Of a DNA stretch of 64,000 nt, positions 53,778 to 62,315 are shown one piece after another. Position 1 is the stretch's first letter, and every line of letters begins with the position of its first letter. The notes beneath the pieces are model-generated. The model was not told the origin of the DNA. It did no database searches and worked only from the letters and a program-made list of their open reading frames with translations. Source of the stretch: Spirochaetaceae bacterium bin103 (GTDB lineage Bacteria > Spirochaetota > Spirochaetia > SZUA-6 > Bin103); the NCBI GenBank assembly GCA_002238925.1, contig MPNH01000002.1, positions 62,001 to 126,000 on the forward strand, written 5' to 3'. A program made the position numbers and the translations under genes.

Positions 53778-55382
53778 GTGACCGAACCCCGTCTCACCAG
53801 GCCGCGCGAACTGAAGGGAAGTCGCGGCACGGCAATCTGGGAGGTGCTCACGGCTGCCCGCGCCGGCGACGCGGCGGCGTTGAGCGCTGCGCTGCAACGC
53901 GATCCCACTCTGGCCGTGGCGAGTTACTGGTACATGCCGCCGCTGCACTTCGCGGTGCGCGAGGGCCACCTGGAGGCGGTGCGCCTGCTGGCGGACGCGG
54001 GCGGCGACCTTGCTCACCGCAACGCGCTGTACGGCAACGACACCCTGCTGCAGATGGCCATGGACCGCGGCCATGACCGGGTGGCCGAGTACCTGCGCCG
54101 GGAACTGCACCGCCGGCACGCGTCGGCAGGGACACGCCACCCGATCCACGACGCGCTGGCCGCCGGCGACGCGGCCGCCGTGGAACGGCTGCTGGGCGCG
54201 GATCGGCGGCTCGCCAACCGCGGCGACCACCTGGGCCGGCGCCCGCTGCACTACGCCGTGGCAACAGGCCGCCGCAAACTGGTGGACCTGCTGCTCGATG
54301 CCGGCGCCGCCATCGACGCACCCGGCTTCGGCGGCGACGACCGCATCGGCGGCAGCGGCTTCCGGCCCGCGGCGCTCGCCCTGTGGCACAACCCCTATTG
54401 GGGCCAGCGCAACGACCTTGCCATGGCGCGCCACCTGCTCGACCGCGGCGCCGAGTACTCGATCACGATGGCCGCCGCCCTGGGCGACGAGAGGCGCGTA
54501 AAGGCCTTGTTGGAAGGCGGTCGCGAGTCGGCCAACCAGCCGGAGGCGTGCGGCAAGCGCCCGCTGAGTTCCGCCGCCGAACGGGGCCGCGGGCGCATCG
54601 TGCGGTTGCTGCTGGAGGCCGGCGCGGATCCGAACCTTCCCGAGGGCACGAACTGCCCACGCGGGTTCGCCCTGTGGGCCGCCGCCCGGCACAATCACCG
54701 CGAGATTGCCGAACGGTTGCTGGCCGCCGGCGCGGATCCCAATGCCATGGTGGAGTCCTCCGGGACGCCAACCTCGGCCGCCGACGATGCCGACCTGCGC
54801 GCGCTGTTGTACCGCTACGGCGGCCGCCTGGGGCTGGCGGCGCACTTCCACAAGGGCGCCACCGACACCATTGCCGCGCTGCTCGACGCGCAGCCGTCGA
54901 TGTTCGACGCAGAGGCGGCGGAGCTGGGCTTTACCCACTGCGTGGCATCGGAACACGAGGGACTGCTGCGCCTGTTGCTGGCGCGCGGCGTACGGGTGCC
55001 GCCGATGGTCACCTACTGCCAGACCTACTTGTGGCGCTCGCTGCCGCTGGCGCGTGTGCTGCTGGAGCACGGCATGGATGCCAACCTGCCCAACTGGCAG
55101 CAGATCCGCCCGCTGCACCACCAGGCCGGCCGCGGCGATGTCGACGGCGCACGGCTGTTCCTGGAGTTCGGCGCCGACGCCAACGCGGTGGACGAGGAGT
55201 TCCGTTCCACCCCGCTGGGCTGGGCGGCGCGTTGCGGGCAACGGGAATTCGTGCAATTCCTGTTGGCCCTCCGCGGACCTGCGGAACCAGCGGCGGTCCC
55301 GCCCTGGGCCCGGGCGCGCGCCTGGGCGGAGCGGCGCGGCCACCACCAAATCGTTTCCCTGCTGGCGGACGCCGAAGCGTAA
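53778..55382 (+). CDS. Ankyrin-repeat protein
   Basis: The 534-residue protein from GTG at 53778 (AGGA about 12 bases upstream) consists almost wholly of ankyrin-like helical repeats: PPLHFAVREGHLEAVRLLAD, PIHDALAAGDAAAVERLLGA, RPLHYAVATGRRKLVDLLLD, RPLSSAAERGRGRIVRLLLE, FALWAAARHNHREIAERLLA, RPLHHQAGRGDVDGARLFLE and TPLGWAARCGQREFVQFLLA. No signal peptide or catalytic domain is visible. Such proteins bind other proteins. They are enriched in host-associated bacteria but also occur in free-living ones. It sits between the small/medium-subunit genes (divergent) and the large-subunit gene (same strand, 49 bases downstream) of a molybdenum hydroxylase. Confidence 0.93.
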   Translation: MTEPRLTRPRELKGSRGTAIWEVLTAARAGDAAALSAALQRDPTLAVASYWYMPPLHFAVREGHLEAVRLLADAGGDLAHRNALYGNDTLLQMAMDRGHDRVAEYLRRELHRRHASAGTRHPIHDALAAGDAAAVERLLGADRRLANRGDHLGRRPLHYAVATGRRKLVDLLLDAGAAIDAPGFGGDDRIGGSGFRPAALALWHNPYWGQRNDLAMARHLLDRGAEYSITMAAALGDERRVKALLEGGRESANQPEACGKRPLSSAAERGRGRIVRLLLEAGADPNLPEGTNCPRGFALWAAARHNHREIAERLLAAGADPNAMVESSGTPTSAADDADLRALLYRYGGRLGLAAHFHKGATDTIAALLDAQPSMFDAEAAELGFTHCVASEHEGLLRLLLARGVRVPPMVTYCQTYLWRSLPLARVLLEHGMDANLPNWQQIRPLHHQAGRGDVDGARLFLEFGADANAVDEEFRSTPLGWAARCGQREFVQFLLALRGPAEPAAVPPWARARAWAERRGHHQIVSLLADAEA

Positions 55383-55431
55383 CCGCCGTCTGGAGGCTGC
55401 CGGGGAAATCGGGCTATGCTGCGCGGCAGAC

Positions 55432-57775
55432 ATGTCAACCGCTACCAGTCCCGCGGCCGGATCGGTGATCGGCCGTCCGCATCCACTCATTGACGGCAAA
55501 GCACGCGTCACCGGCGCGCTGCGTTACACCGCCGACCTGCCGCACGCCGGCGTCCTGCACGCCCGTTTCGTCACCAGCCCGCATCCGCACGCCCGCATCG
55601 ACGGCATCGACGCCACGGCCTCGGAAGCGATGCCGGGCGTGGTGCGCGTGCTCACCGCCGCCGACCTGCCCGACCTGGCGCCGACCAGCCGCGCGCGTCT
55701 GCTGCTGGCGCGGGAGCGCGTGCTGTTCGTAGGCCAGCCGGTGGCCCTGGTGGTTGCCGAATCGGAGGCGGCCGCCGAAGACGCGGCGCCTGCGGTGGCG
55801 GTGTCCTACACCCCGTTGCCGGCGGTCGCCACCCTGGAAGACGCCATTGCCGACGGCGCGCCGCTGGTGTGGCCGGAGGGCATGCCGGGGGAGGACGACG
55901 AGGCGGCGGCCCACGGCCTGGACGCGGCCGGTGAGCAGGAGGGGCCGCAGCGCAGCAACCTGGCCAACCCGGTCAGCCTCCGGCGCGGCGATCCGGAGGC
56001 GGCGTTTGCGTCCGCGCATGCGGTGGTCGAGCGCAGCTACCGCACCTCCATCGTGCACCAGAGCTACCTGGAGCCGCACGCCGTCCAGGTAGACCCCGGC
56101 TTGGGGGCGGACGGTGTCACGGTGTGGAGCTGCACGCAGGCGCAGTTCGCGGTACGCAAGGAGGTGGCGGACGTGCTCGGCATCACCGAGTCGGACGTGC
56201 ACGTGAAGCCGATGCCGGTGGGCGGCGGCTTCGGCGGCAAGTTCATGCTGTACCAGCCGCTGGTCGCCCTGGCCGCGCGCGCGGTGGGGGCCCCGCTGCG
56301 GCTGGTCCTGACTCGCCAGGAGGAACTGCTGGCGGCGACTCCCGCGCCCGCCTCGCGTGCGACGCTCAAGGTCGCGGCCGACGCCGACGGCAAGCTCACC
56401 GCCATCGCCGCCGACTTCAAGTTCGACAGCGGCTGCTTCCCCAACTCGCCGCACTCGGCCGCGGCGATGACCACCGGCAGCCTGTATCAATGGCCGGCCT
56501 TTGCCCTCACCGGCGCCGCCGTTCTCACCCACAAGCCCTCCACCGGCGCCTACCGGGCGCCGGGCAACCCGCAGCTCGCGTTTGCGCTCGAAAGCACGCT
56601 GGACGAGCTGGCGCGCGAACTCGGCATCGACCCGATCGAGCTGCGCCTGCGCAACGCCTCCCGGCCCGGCGAGCCGATGGCCAACGATGCGCCGTGGCCG
56701 AACATCGGCATGCACCAGGTACTGGAACGGGCCCGGCAACATCCATTGTGGCAAGACCGCGGCGCGGCGCACGCGGCCGGGCGCGGCGTGGGCGTGGCTA
56801 TCGGCGGCTGGCAGGGCGGCATCGAGGGCGCCACCGCCGCCTGCACGATGCAACGCGACGGCACCCTGCACGTGCACGTCGGATCGGTAGACCTCACCGG
56901 CACCACCACCAGCTTCGCCATGATCGCCGCCGACGTGTTCGGCATCGATCCCGCACAGGTACGGGTGGTCAGCGCCGACACCGAGCCCGGCTACTACTCG
57001 GGCGCCAGCGGTGGCAGCAAGATCCTCTACACGGTCGGCCCGGCGGTGGCGGCCGCGGCCCGCGACGCCCGCGAGCAGGCGCTGCGCATCGCCGCCAACG
57101 AGTTCGAGGCGGACGAGGAGGACCTGGAGATCGTCGACGGCGCGGTGCAGGTGAAGGGCGTGCCGTCGCAGGCGCTGCCGCTGGCGGAGATCGCCGCCAA
57201 GACGATGCAGTTCGGCAGCCAGTACGCCCCGGTGAAGGGCAACGGCCGCACCGCCCCGGGCGGGCGCTCGCCGGCGTTCTGCGCCCAGCTTGCCGAGGTG
57301 GAGGTCGATGCCGAGACCGGCGCGCTGGAAGTGCGCCGCCTCGCCGTGGTGCAGGACGTCGGCAAGGCGATCAACCCGCTCACCGCCGGCGGCCAGCTCA
57401 TGGGCGGCGCCATGCAGGGTCTCGGCTGGGCACTGTACGAAGCGGTCGAGTATGACCCGGACGGCCAGCTCCGCACCGGTTCGCTGATGGACTACGCGAT
57501 ACCGAACATCACCCAGTCGGCGCACGACCTGGAGGCGGTGATGGTGGAGGTGCCGTCCGATCACGGCCCGTACGGCCCGCGCCTGGGGGGGGGTGTGGGT
57601 GGGGGGCCCCCCCGCCCCCGCCCCCTGCGGCGCGCGCGGGGGCGGCGAGCCGCCGGTGATCGCCACTGCCGCCGCCGTGGCCAACGCCATCCGCGACGCC
57701 TGCGGCGGGCGGGTGACCACCCTGCCGATGACCCCGGCACGGATCCTTGACGCAATCGATGCCGAAGCACCGTAG
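55432..57775 (+). CDS. Molybdenum hydroxylase large (molybdopterin) subunit, CoxL/XdhA family, C-terminus frameshifted
   Basis: The protein begins MSTATSPAAGSVIGRPHPLI with DGKARVTGALRYTADLP. The molybdopterin landmarks are PVGGGFGGKFMLYQP and STGAYRAPGNPQLAFALES; no CO-dehydrogenase AYRCSFR loop is present, so an aldehyde or heterocycle hydroxylase is likelier. The frame is normal up to DHGPYG near 57576. A 55-base G/C block then shifts the reading frame, so the literal product ends at 57750 in an Arg-rich tail. The true C-terminus (EPPVIATAAAVANAIRDACG to LDAIDAEAP, ending 57775) continues in another frame, with the active-site Glu in GEPP. Either the insert is an assembly artefact or the enzyme is dead. 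Confidence 0.9.
57577..57631. other. 55-base G-run/C-run insertion that breaks the large-subunit gene
   Basis: The block reads as long G tracts (G9 with TGTGGGTG, then G6) followed directly by C tracts (C7, C5, C5), forming an inverted-repeat-like G/C cluster. The same Gly codon flanks it: GGC at 57574 and again at 57629. Excising 55 bases restores PYGARGGGEPPV, the expected family sequence. Nothing comparable occurs elsewhere in the window. Confidence 0.75.
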
Positions 57776-57784
57776 CCGTCTTCC

Positions 57785-58888
57785 ATGAAGATTACCGCGA
57801 TCAACGTGTTCCAGGTCGACCTGCCGCTCCGCGAGGGCAGCTACCGCTGGTCGGGCGGCAAGTCGGTAACGGTGTTCGATTCAACGGTGGTGGAGCTGGT
57901 CACCGACGCCGGCGTCTCCGGTTGGGGCGAAGCGTGCCCGCTCGGGCCGGTCTACCTGCCCTCCTATGCAGCCGGCTGCCGGACCGGCATCGCCGAGGTG
58001 GCGCCGGCGTTGCTGGGAGCCGACCCGCGCCACGTCGCGGTGGTCTACCAGCTCATGGACCAGGCGCTGGCCGGCCACCCGTACGTGAAGTCGGCGCTGG
58101 ACATGGCGTGCTGGGATCTGCTCGGCAAGGCGAGCGGGCAGCCGGTGTGCACCCTGCTCGGCGGGCGCTTCGGCGACGCCATCGCGCTGTACCGGGCCAT
58201 CTCGCAGGGCACCGCCGAAGAAATGGCGGCAAGCGTCGCCCGCTACCGCGCCGAGGGCTACCGCCGCTTCCAGCTCAAGGTAGGCGGCGCCGCCCACGAA
58301 GACGTGGCGCGCGTGCGTGCCGTGGCCGCCACCCTGCAACCCGGCGACGTGCTGGTCGCCGACGCCAACACCGGCTGGCTCAGCCACCAGGCGCTGCAGG
58401 TGGCCTACGGCGTCCGCGACCTGCCGGTGTACATCGAGCAGCCGTGCGCGAGTTACGACGAGTGCCTGATCGTACGCCGCGCCACCCCATTGCCGTTCAT
58501 CCTCGACGAGACGATGCAGGACCTGCGCACCTTGCAGCGCGCCGCCGCCGACGGCGCCATGGACGCCATCAACGTCAAGATCAGCAAGTTCGGCGGCCTT
58601 ACCCGCGCACGGCTGATCCGCGACCTGTGCGTGGCGCTGGGCATCCCGATGATCATCGAGGACAGTTGGGGCGGCGACATCATCACCGGCGCCATCGCCC
58701 ACCTGGCGCACAGCACACCGCCGGAGCTGCGCTTTGCCGCCACCGACTTCAACAGCTACGTGACCGTGAGCACCGCGGCCGGTGCGCCGCGCCGCGAGCA
58801 CGGCACGATGGCCGCCCCGACCGCGCCCGGCCTGGGCGTCGAACCGCACCGGGACGTGCTCGGCACCCCCGTATTGGAGGTAAACTGA
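57785..58888 (+). CDS. Mandelate racemase/muconate-lactonizing enzyme (enolase superfamily), hydroxyproline-related type
   Basis: The 367-residue protein begins MKITAINVFQVDLPLREGSY and has RWSGGKSVTVFDSTVV, which I recall from cis-3-hydroxy-L-proline dehydratases and 4-hydroxyproline-betaine 2-epimerases. Key residues are the KxK-region lysine (Lys165 in FQLKVGG), metal ligands Asp in VADANTGW, Glu in VYIEQPC and Asp/Glu in FILDETMQ, and the second base lysine in NVKISKFGG. A DHDPS-family gene follows 37 bases downstream, supporting a proline-derivative pathway. The precise reaction (dehydration or epimerisation) is inferred from sequence memory only. Confidence 0.88.
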   Translation: MKITAINVFQVDLPLREGSYRWSGGKSVTVFDSTVVELVTDAGVSGWGEACPLGPVYLPSYAAGCRTGIAEVAPALLGADPRHVAVVYQLMDQALAGHPYVKSALDMACWDLLGKASGQPVCTLLGGRFGDAIALYRAISQGTAEEMAASVARYRAEGYRRFQLKVGGAAHEDVARVRAVAATLQPGDVLVADANTGWLSHQALQVAYGVRDLPVYIEQPCASYDECLIVRRATPLPFILDETMQDLRTLQRAAADGAMDAINVKISKFGGLTRARLIRDLCVALGIPMIIEDSWGGDIITGAIAHLAHSTPPELRFAATDFNSYVTVSTAAGAPRREHGTMAAPTAPGLGVEPHRDVLGTPVLEVN

Positions 58889-58925
58889 TGAACGGAATCG
58901 ATCCCGGCATGCGAGAGGTGGTCTC

Positions 58926-59843
58926 GTGACGCCGTTGCGGCCCGCCTGGAGCGGCGTGTATCCGGCGGCGATGACCCAGTTCGCGGAAGACCTGAGCGTC
59001 GACCCCGCCGCCACGGCCCGCAACCTGGAGCGCCTGCTGGCGGCCGGCTGCCACGGCCTGATCATGCTCGGCACCCTGGGAGAGAACACCTCGCTGAGCC
59101 CGGCAGAGAAGGTGCTGGTGCTGGAGACGGCGGTCGCCGCCGCGGCCGGGCGTGTGCCGGTGCTGTCCGGCATCTCCGAGTACACCACCGCGCAGGCGGT
59201 AGCCCACGCCAAGGCGGCACAGGCCGCCGGCTGCGCCGGCCTCATGGTGCTTCCGACCATGGTCTACAAGAGCGATCCGCGCGAGACCCTGACCCACTTC
59301 CGCGCCGTGGCCGCCGCCACCGACCTGCCGGTCATGATCTACAACAACCCGCCCGCCTACGGTGTTGACGTCACCCCCGAGATGTTCGTCGAGCTGGCGC
59401 AGGAACCCACCATCGCGGCGATCAAGGAATCATCCGAAGATCCGCGCCGGCTGATCGACATCGCCAACCTCACCGGCGACCGCTACCTGCTGTTCTGCGG
59501 CGTCGACGACGTGGTGATGGAATCGGTGCTGCTCGGCGCCGTGGGCTGGGTGGCCGGCCTGGTCAACGCATTCCCGGAGGAGGGTGTCGCCCTGTTCAAG
59601 CTGGCCGCCGCCGGGCGCTGGCAGGAGGCGCGCGCCATCGGCTCCTGGTTCATGCCGCTGCTGCACCTCGACACCAAGCCCAAGCTGGTGCAGTACATCA
59701 AGCTCACCATGCAGCTCACCGGCCTCGGCAGCGAACGCGTCCGCCCCCCGCGCCTGCCCCTGATCGGCGACGAACGCGCCATGGTAGAACGCCTTGTCCA
59801 GCAAGCCATCGCTACCCGCCCCACCCTACCGGACCTGCCCTGA
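58926..59843 (+). CDS. Dihydrodipicolinate synthase (DapA)-family lyase/deaminase
   Basis: The 305-residue protein from GTG at 58926 has GLIMLGTLGENTSLSPAEK (about 40-58), the catalytic Tyr in MIYNNPPAYGVDV and the Schiff-base Lys167 in AAIKESSED. The TTGE motif of true DapA is LGENTS here, as in catabolic relatives. Members in hydroxyproline clusters deaminate 1-pyrroline-4-hydroxy-2-carboxylate, and others cleave 2-keto-3-deoxy acids. Pairing with the preceding enolase-superfamily gene suggests a hydroxyproline-type catabolic step, not lysine biosynthesis. Its C-terminus ends just before an eroded ATPase remnant. Confidence 0.88.
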   Translation: MTPLRPAWSGVYPAAMTQFAEDLSVDPAATARNLERLLAAGCHGLIMLGTLGENTSLSPAEKVLVLETAVAAAAGRVPVLSGISEYTTAQAVAHAKAAQAAGCAGLMVLPTMVYKSDPRETLTHFRAVAAATDLPVMIYNNPPAYGVDVTPEMFVELAQEPTIAAIKESSEDPRRLIDIANLTGDRYLLFCGVDDVVMESVLLGAVGWVAGLVNAFPEEGVALFKLAAAGRWQEARAIGSWFMPLLHLDTKPKLVQYIKLTMQLTGLGSERVRPPRLPLIGDERAMVERLVQQAIATRPTLPDLP

Positions 59844-59874
59844 GCGGCCCCGGCAGAGGAAGGGACTGCCGCTG

Positions 59875-60258
59875 ATGCTGGTGCTGTCCGGCCTTCCCAC
59901 TCTGTTCCCGAAACTCGTTGAGGCCAGAACCTATTCCGAGAGGATGTTCCGCGTCGTGTTCTTGCAGAGCTTGGACCGGAACGCCAGCGAGGACGCGATT
60001 CGCCGGCCCATCGAGGCTGCCGCCTGTCCGCTGCAACTCGACGACGACGCCGTGTCAACCATCGTCACGATGTCCGGCGGCTACCCGTATTTCATCCAGT
60101 TCATCTGCCGCGAGGTGTACGAAGCCTGCAGCCACGTCAACCAGATGCTGGTCGCGCTTGCGTCTCAGGGCCTGGTCTACAAGAACCGCCACGGCAGATA
60201 CTCGTTCGCGGTACCGCTGTTGGGCCGCTTCGTCAGGAGGCAGGCACACACGGCGTGA
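59875..60258 (+). pseudogene. Eroded C-terminal remnant of an AAA ATPase with winged-helix end
   Basis: The frame opens MLVLSGLPTLFPKLVEARTY, a sensor-like strand that in complete members comes after the P-loop and Walker B. It then has SERMFRVVFLQSLDRN and VTMSGGYPYFIQFICREVYE. The next expected helical stretch is missing: EVYEA jumps directly to CSHVNQMLVALASQGLVYKN, the winged-helix part, then RYSFAVPLLGRFVRRQ. Both the N-terminal ATPase core and an internal part are therefore lost. It lies just after the DHDPS-family gene and overlaps the nucleotidyltransferase gene by four bases. It is most likely non-functional. Confidence 0.7.
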
Positions 60259-60878
60259 ATGGTAGTGCGGAACGTCCCGCCCCGGCGGACCGGCTCGTGG
60301 CCCACTTGCGAGGCAACCCCGTTCTGTGGGAGTGCCTGGAGCGGCTGGAAGAGCTGAGACTACCGGAGTGTTACCTCGGCGCCGGGTGCGTTGCCCAGAC
60401 CGTGTGGAACGCGGCCCACGGCAAGCCTCCCGCGGCGCACATCACCGACTACGACGTGGTCTATTTCGACGCCGGCGATCTGACCGAAGAAGGCGAAAAC
60501 CAGGCAGCGCTGAGCGTGCACGAGGCAATGGCCGGCCTCCCGCTTACGGTCGACGTCAAGAACCAGGCCCGCGTGCACCTGTGGTACCGGCCGCGGTTCG
60601 GCTACGACATCGTGCCCTACACGTCCACCGAAGACGCCATCGCAAGCTGGCCAACTACCGCCACGGCTATCGGCGTACGGCTTGAGCGCGGCCGGCCTCA
60701 CGTGTTCGCTCCTTTCGGTCTCGACGACCTGTTGGGCCTCGTCGTGCGGGCGAACCGGGTACAGATAACGCCCGAGATTTACCGGCGCAAGGTGGCCCGA
60801 TGGCGACGCGACTGGCGCCACCTGACGGTGCTCCCGTGGGCAGCGGGCCGAGGGGACGTCGGAAAGCGCCGAATCTGA
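60255..60878 (+). CDS. Nucleotidyltransferase-family protein (COG3575/PF06042 type)
   Basis: The 207-residue protein from GTG at 60255 shows the PF06042 pattern: CYLGAGCVAQTVWNAAHGKP (about residues 39-58), ITDYDVVYFD with the two-Asp motif, LTVDVKNQARVHLWY and RFGYDIVPYTSTEDAIASWP. It then has ATAIGVRLERG and APFGLDDLLGLVVR. These minimal nucleotidyltransferase-fold proteins are widespread with no established substrate. The start overlaps the ATPase remnant's stop (GTGA). All visible motifs appear intact, so this gene is probably functional despite the eroded neighbour. Confidence 0.9.
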   Translation: MNGSAERPAPADRLVAHLRGNPVLWECLERLEELRLPECYLGAGCVAQTVWNAAHGKPPAAHITDYDVVYFDAGDLTEEGENQAALSVHEAMAGLPLTVDVKNQARVHLWYRPRFGYDIVPYTSTEDAIASWPTTATAIGVRLERGRPHVFAPFGLDDLLGLVVRANRVQITPEIYRRKVARWRRDWRHLTVLPWAAGRGDVGKRRI

Positions 60879-60979
60879 CTCGGGCGCATGCAAGTCCCGG
60901 TTACCTCACCGAACAAATTGGCCGTCCGTCGTTATAAAACGGCCCGACTCTGCCGCGCCAATCCCCGAAAGCTGAACGA

Positions 60980-62200
60980 TCAAGCGGCCACGCGGGCGGC
61001 CGCAGCGGCAGCGGCAGCGGCGAATTCGGTCTTCAGATCGGCTAGGTCTTCGAGGCCCACCGAGATGCGGATCATGCCGTCGTCGATGCCGAGAGAGGCG
61101 CGCTCGCCGGGAGTCAGGTCGACGTGCGAGGTGAGGCGGGGCTGGGAGACCAGCGTCTCCACGCCGCCGAGGGAGGGGGCCACCGCGGCCAGCTTGAGGC
61201 TGGCGCAGAAGCGGTCGGCCGCCGGGCCGCCGCCATCAAGGACGATGGCCAGCATGCCCCCGAAGCCGTCCAGCAGGCGGGCGGCGCAGGCGTGGTCGGG
61301 ATGGCTTTCCAAGCCGGGGTAGACTACCTGCCGCACGCCCGGCACACCGGTGAACCACTCGGCGAGCGCCTGCGCGGAGCAATTGTGGCGCTCCATGCGC
61401 ACGGGCAGGGTGCGGATGCCGCGCTCCAGCAGCCAGGCGGTCTCCGGATCGATTGACGGACCGTACAGCTTCATCATCCGCGCGACCCCCGAAATCAGTT
61501 CGCGGCTGCCGGCCACCGCGCCGGCGATCAGGTCGGAGTGGCCGCCCAGGTACTTGGTGGCCGAGTGGATCACCGCGTCCACGCCGTGCTCGGCGGCGCG
61601 CAGGTTGACCGGTGTTGCGAAGGTAACGTCGGCGGCCAGGATGGCGCCCGCCTTGTCCGCCGCCTGCCGCGCCGGCTCGATGTCGAACACCTTGAGGGTC
61701 GGGTTGGTGGGCAGCTCGATCAGCACCACCCGGGTGCGCGGGCGCAGGGCCGCGAGCCACGCCGCCGGGGCGGAGGGCTCCACGAAGGTGGTGGCGATGC
61801 CGCGCCGCGGCAGCTCCTCGGCGAGCAGCACGCCGGTGGCGCCGTACAGGTGGCGGCTGGCGATGATGTGGTCGCCCTGCTCGGCCACCGAGAGCAGGGT
61901 CATGGCGGTCGCGGCCATGCCGCTGGCCAGCGCCAAGGCCGCCTCGGTGCCCTCCAGGGCGGCGATCTTGGCGGCCACCGACTCCTGGTTGGGATTGTTG
62001 CCGTAGCGGCTGTAGCGCAACGGCTCGCCCGCCTCAGCGCCGGCGGATAGCGGCGAATGGAACGTGGAGCTGCGCACCACGGGAGCCACCACCGGCTCGC
62101 CCGGCCGGCCTTCCGGTTCGCCCGCATGGATGGCGCTGGTCGCCGGGCTGACCACCTTCATTCCACCGCCCGGCCGGCTCATCGGTTCATCAGGACTCAT
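60980..62200 (-). CDS. Trans-sulfuration PLP enzyme (cystathionine gamma-synthase/lyase family)
   Basis: The 406-residue protein from ATG at 62200 (AGGGAGG seven bases upstream) has SATSAIHAGEPEG-like entry (PATSAIHAGEPEGRPGEPVV), YSRYGNNPNQESVAAKIAAL, LALASGMAATAMTLLSV, RHLYGATGVLLAEELP, ELPTNPTLKVFDI and ILAADVTFATPVN, and the Schiff-base Lys216 in HSATKYLGGHSDL. It also has LPVRMERHNCSAQAL and SLGGVETLVSQP. Members make or cleave cystathionine, O-acylhomoserine or methionine. The C-terminus ends in an unusual run of Ala (AAAAAAAAARVAA). It stands alone; no other sulfur gene is adjacent. Confidence 0.92.
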   Translation of the reverse strand: MSPDEPMSRPGGGMKVVSPATSAIHAGEPEGRPGEPVVAPVVRSSTFHSPLSAGAEAGEPLRYSRYGNNPNQESVAAKIAALEGTEAALALASGMAATAMTLLSVAEQGDHIIASRHLYGATGVLLAEELPRRGIATTFVEPSAPAAWLAALRPRTRVVLIELPTNPTLKVFDIEPARQAADKAGAILAADVTFATPVNLRAAEHGVDAVIHSATKYLGGHSDLIAGAVAGSRELISGVARMMKLYGPSIDPETAWLLERGIRTLPVRMERHNCSAQALAEWFTGVPGVRQVVYPGLESHPDHACAARLLDGFGGMLAIVLDGGGPAADRFCASLKLAAVAPSLGGVETLVSQPRLTSHVDLTPGERASLGIDDGMIRISVGLEDLADLKTEFAAAAAAAAARVAA

Positions 62201-62315
62201 CTGCGCCTCCCTGCTGCGATAGTACCGGCTGGACGGTACGGTTTGACAGAGCGGGGCGGTCGTTGCCACCATCGCGCTGGCGCCACCCTCGGCGCACCGT
62301 CCGGCAACTCGGCTC

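Noticed and set aside
54000..55382. Internal sequence repetition in the ankyrin gene as a DNA repeat
   Set aside because: Repetition is at protein level only (ankyrin units); the DNA units are too divergent to be a tandem repeat.
55435..57804. 789-codon minus-strand frame
   Set aside because: Antisense to the molybdopterin subunit gene; no recognisable domains.
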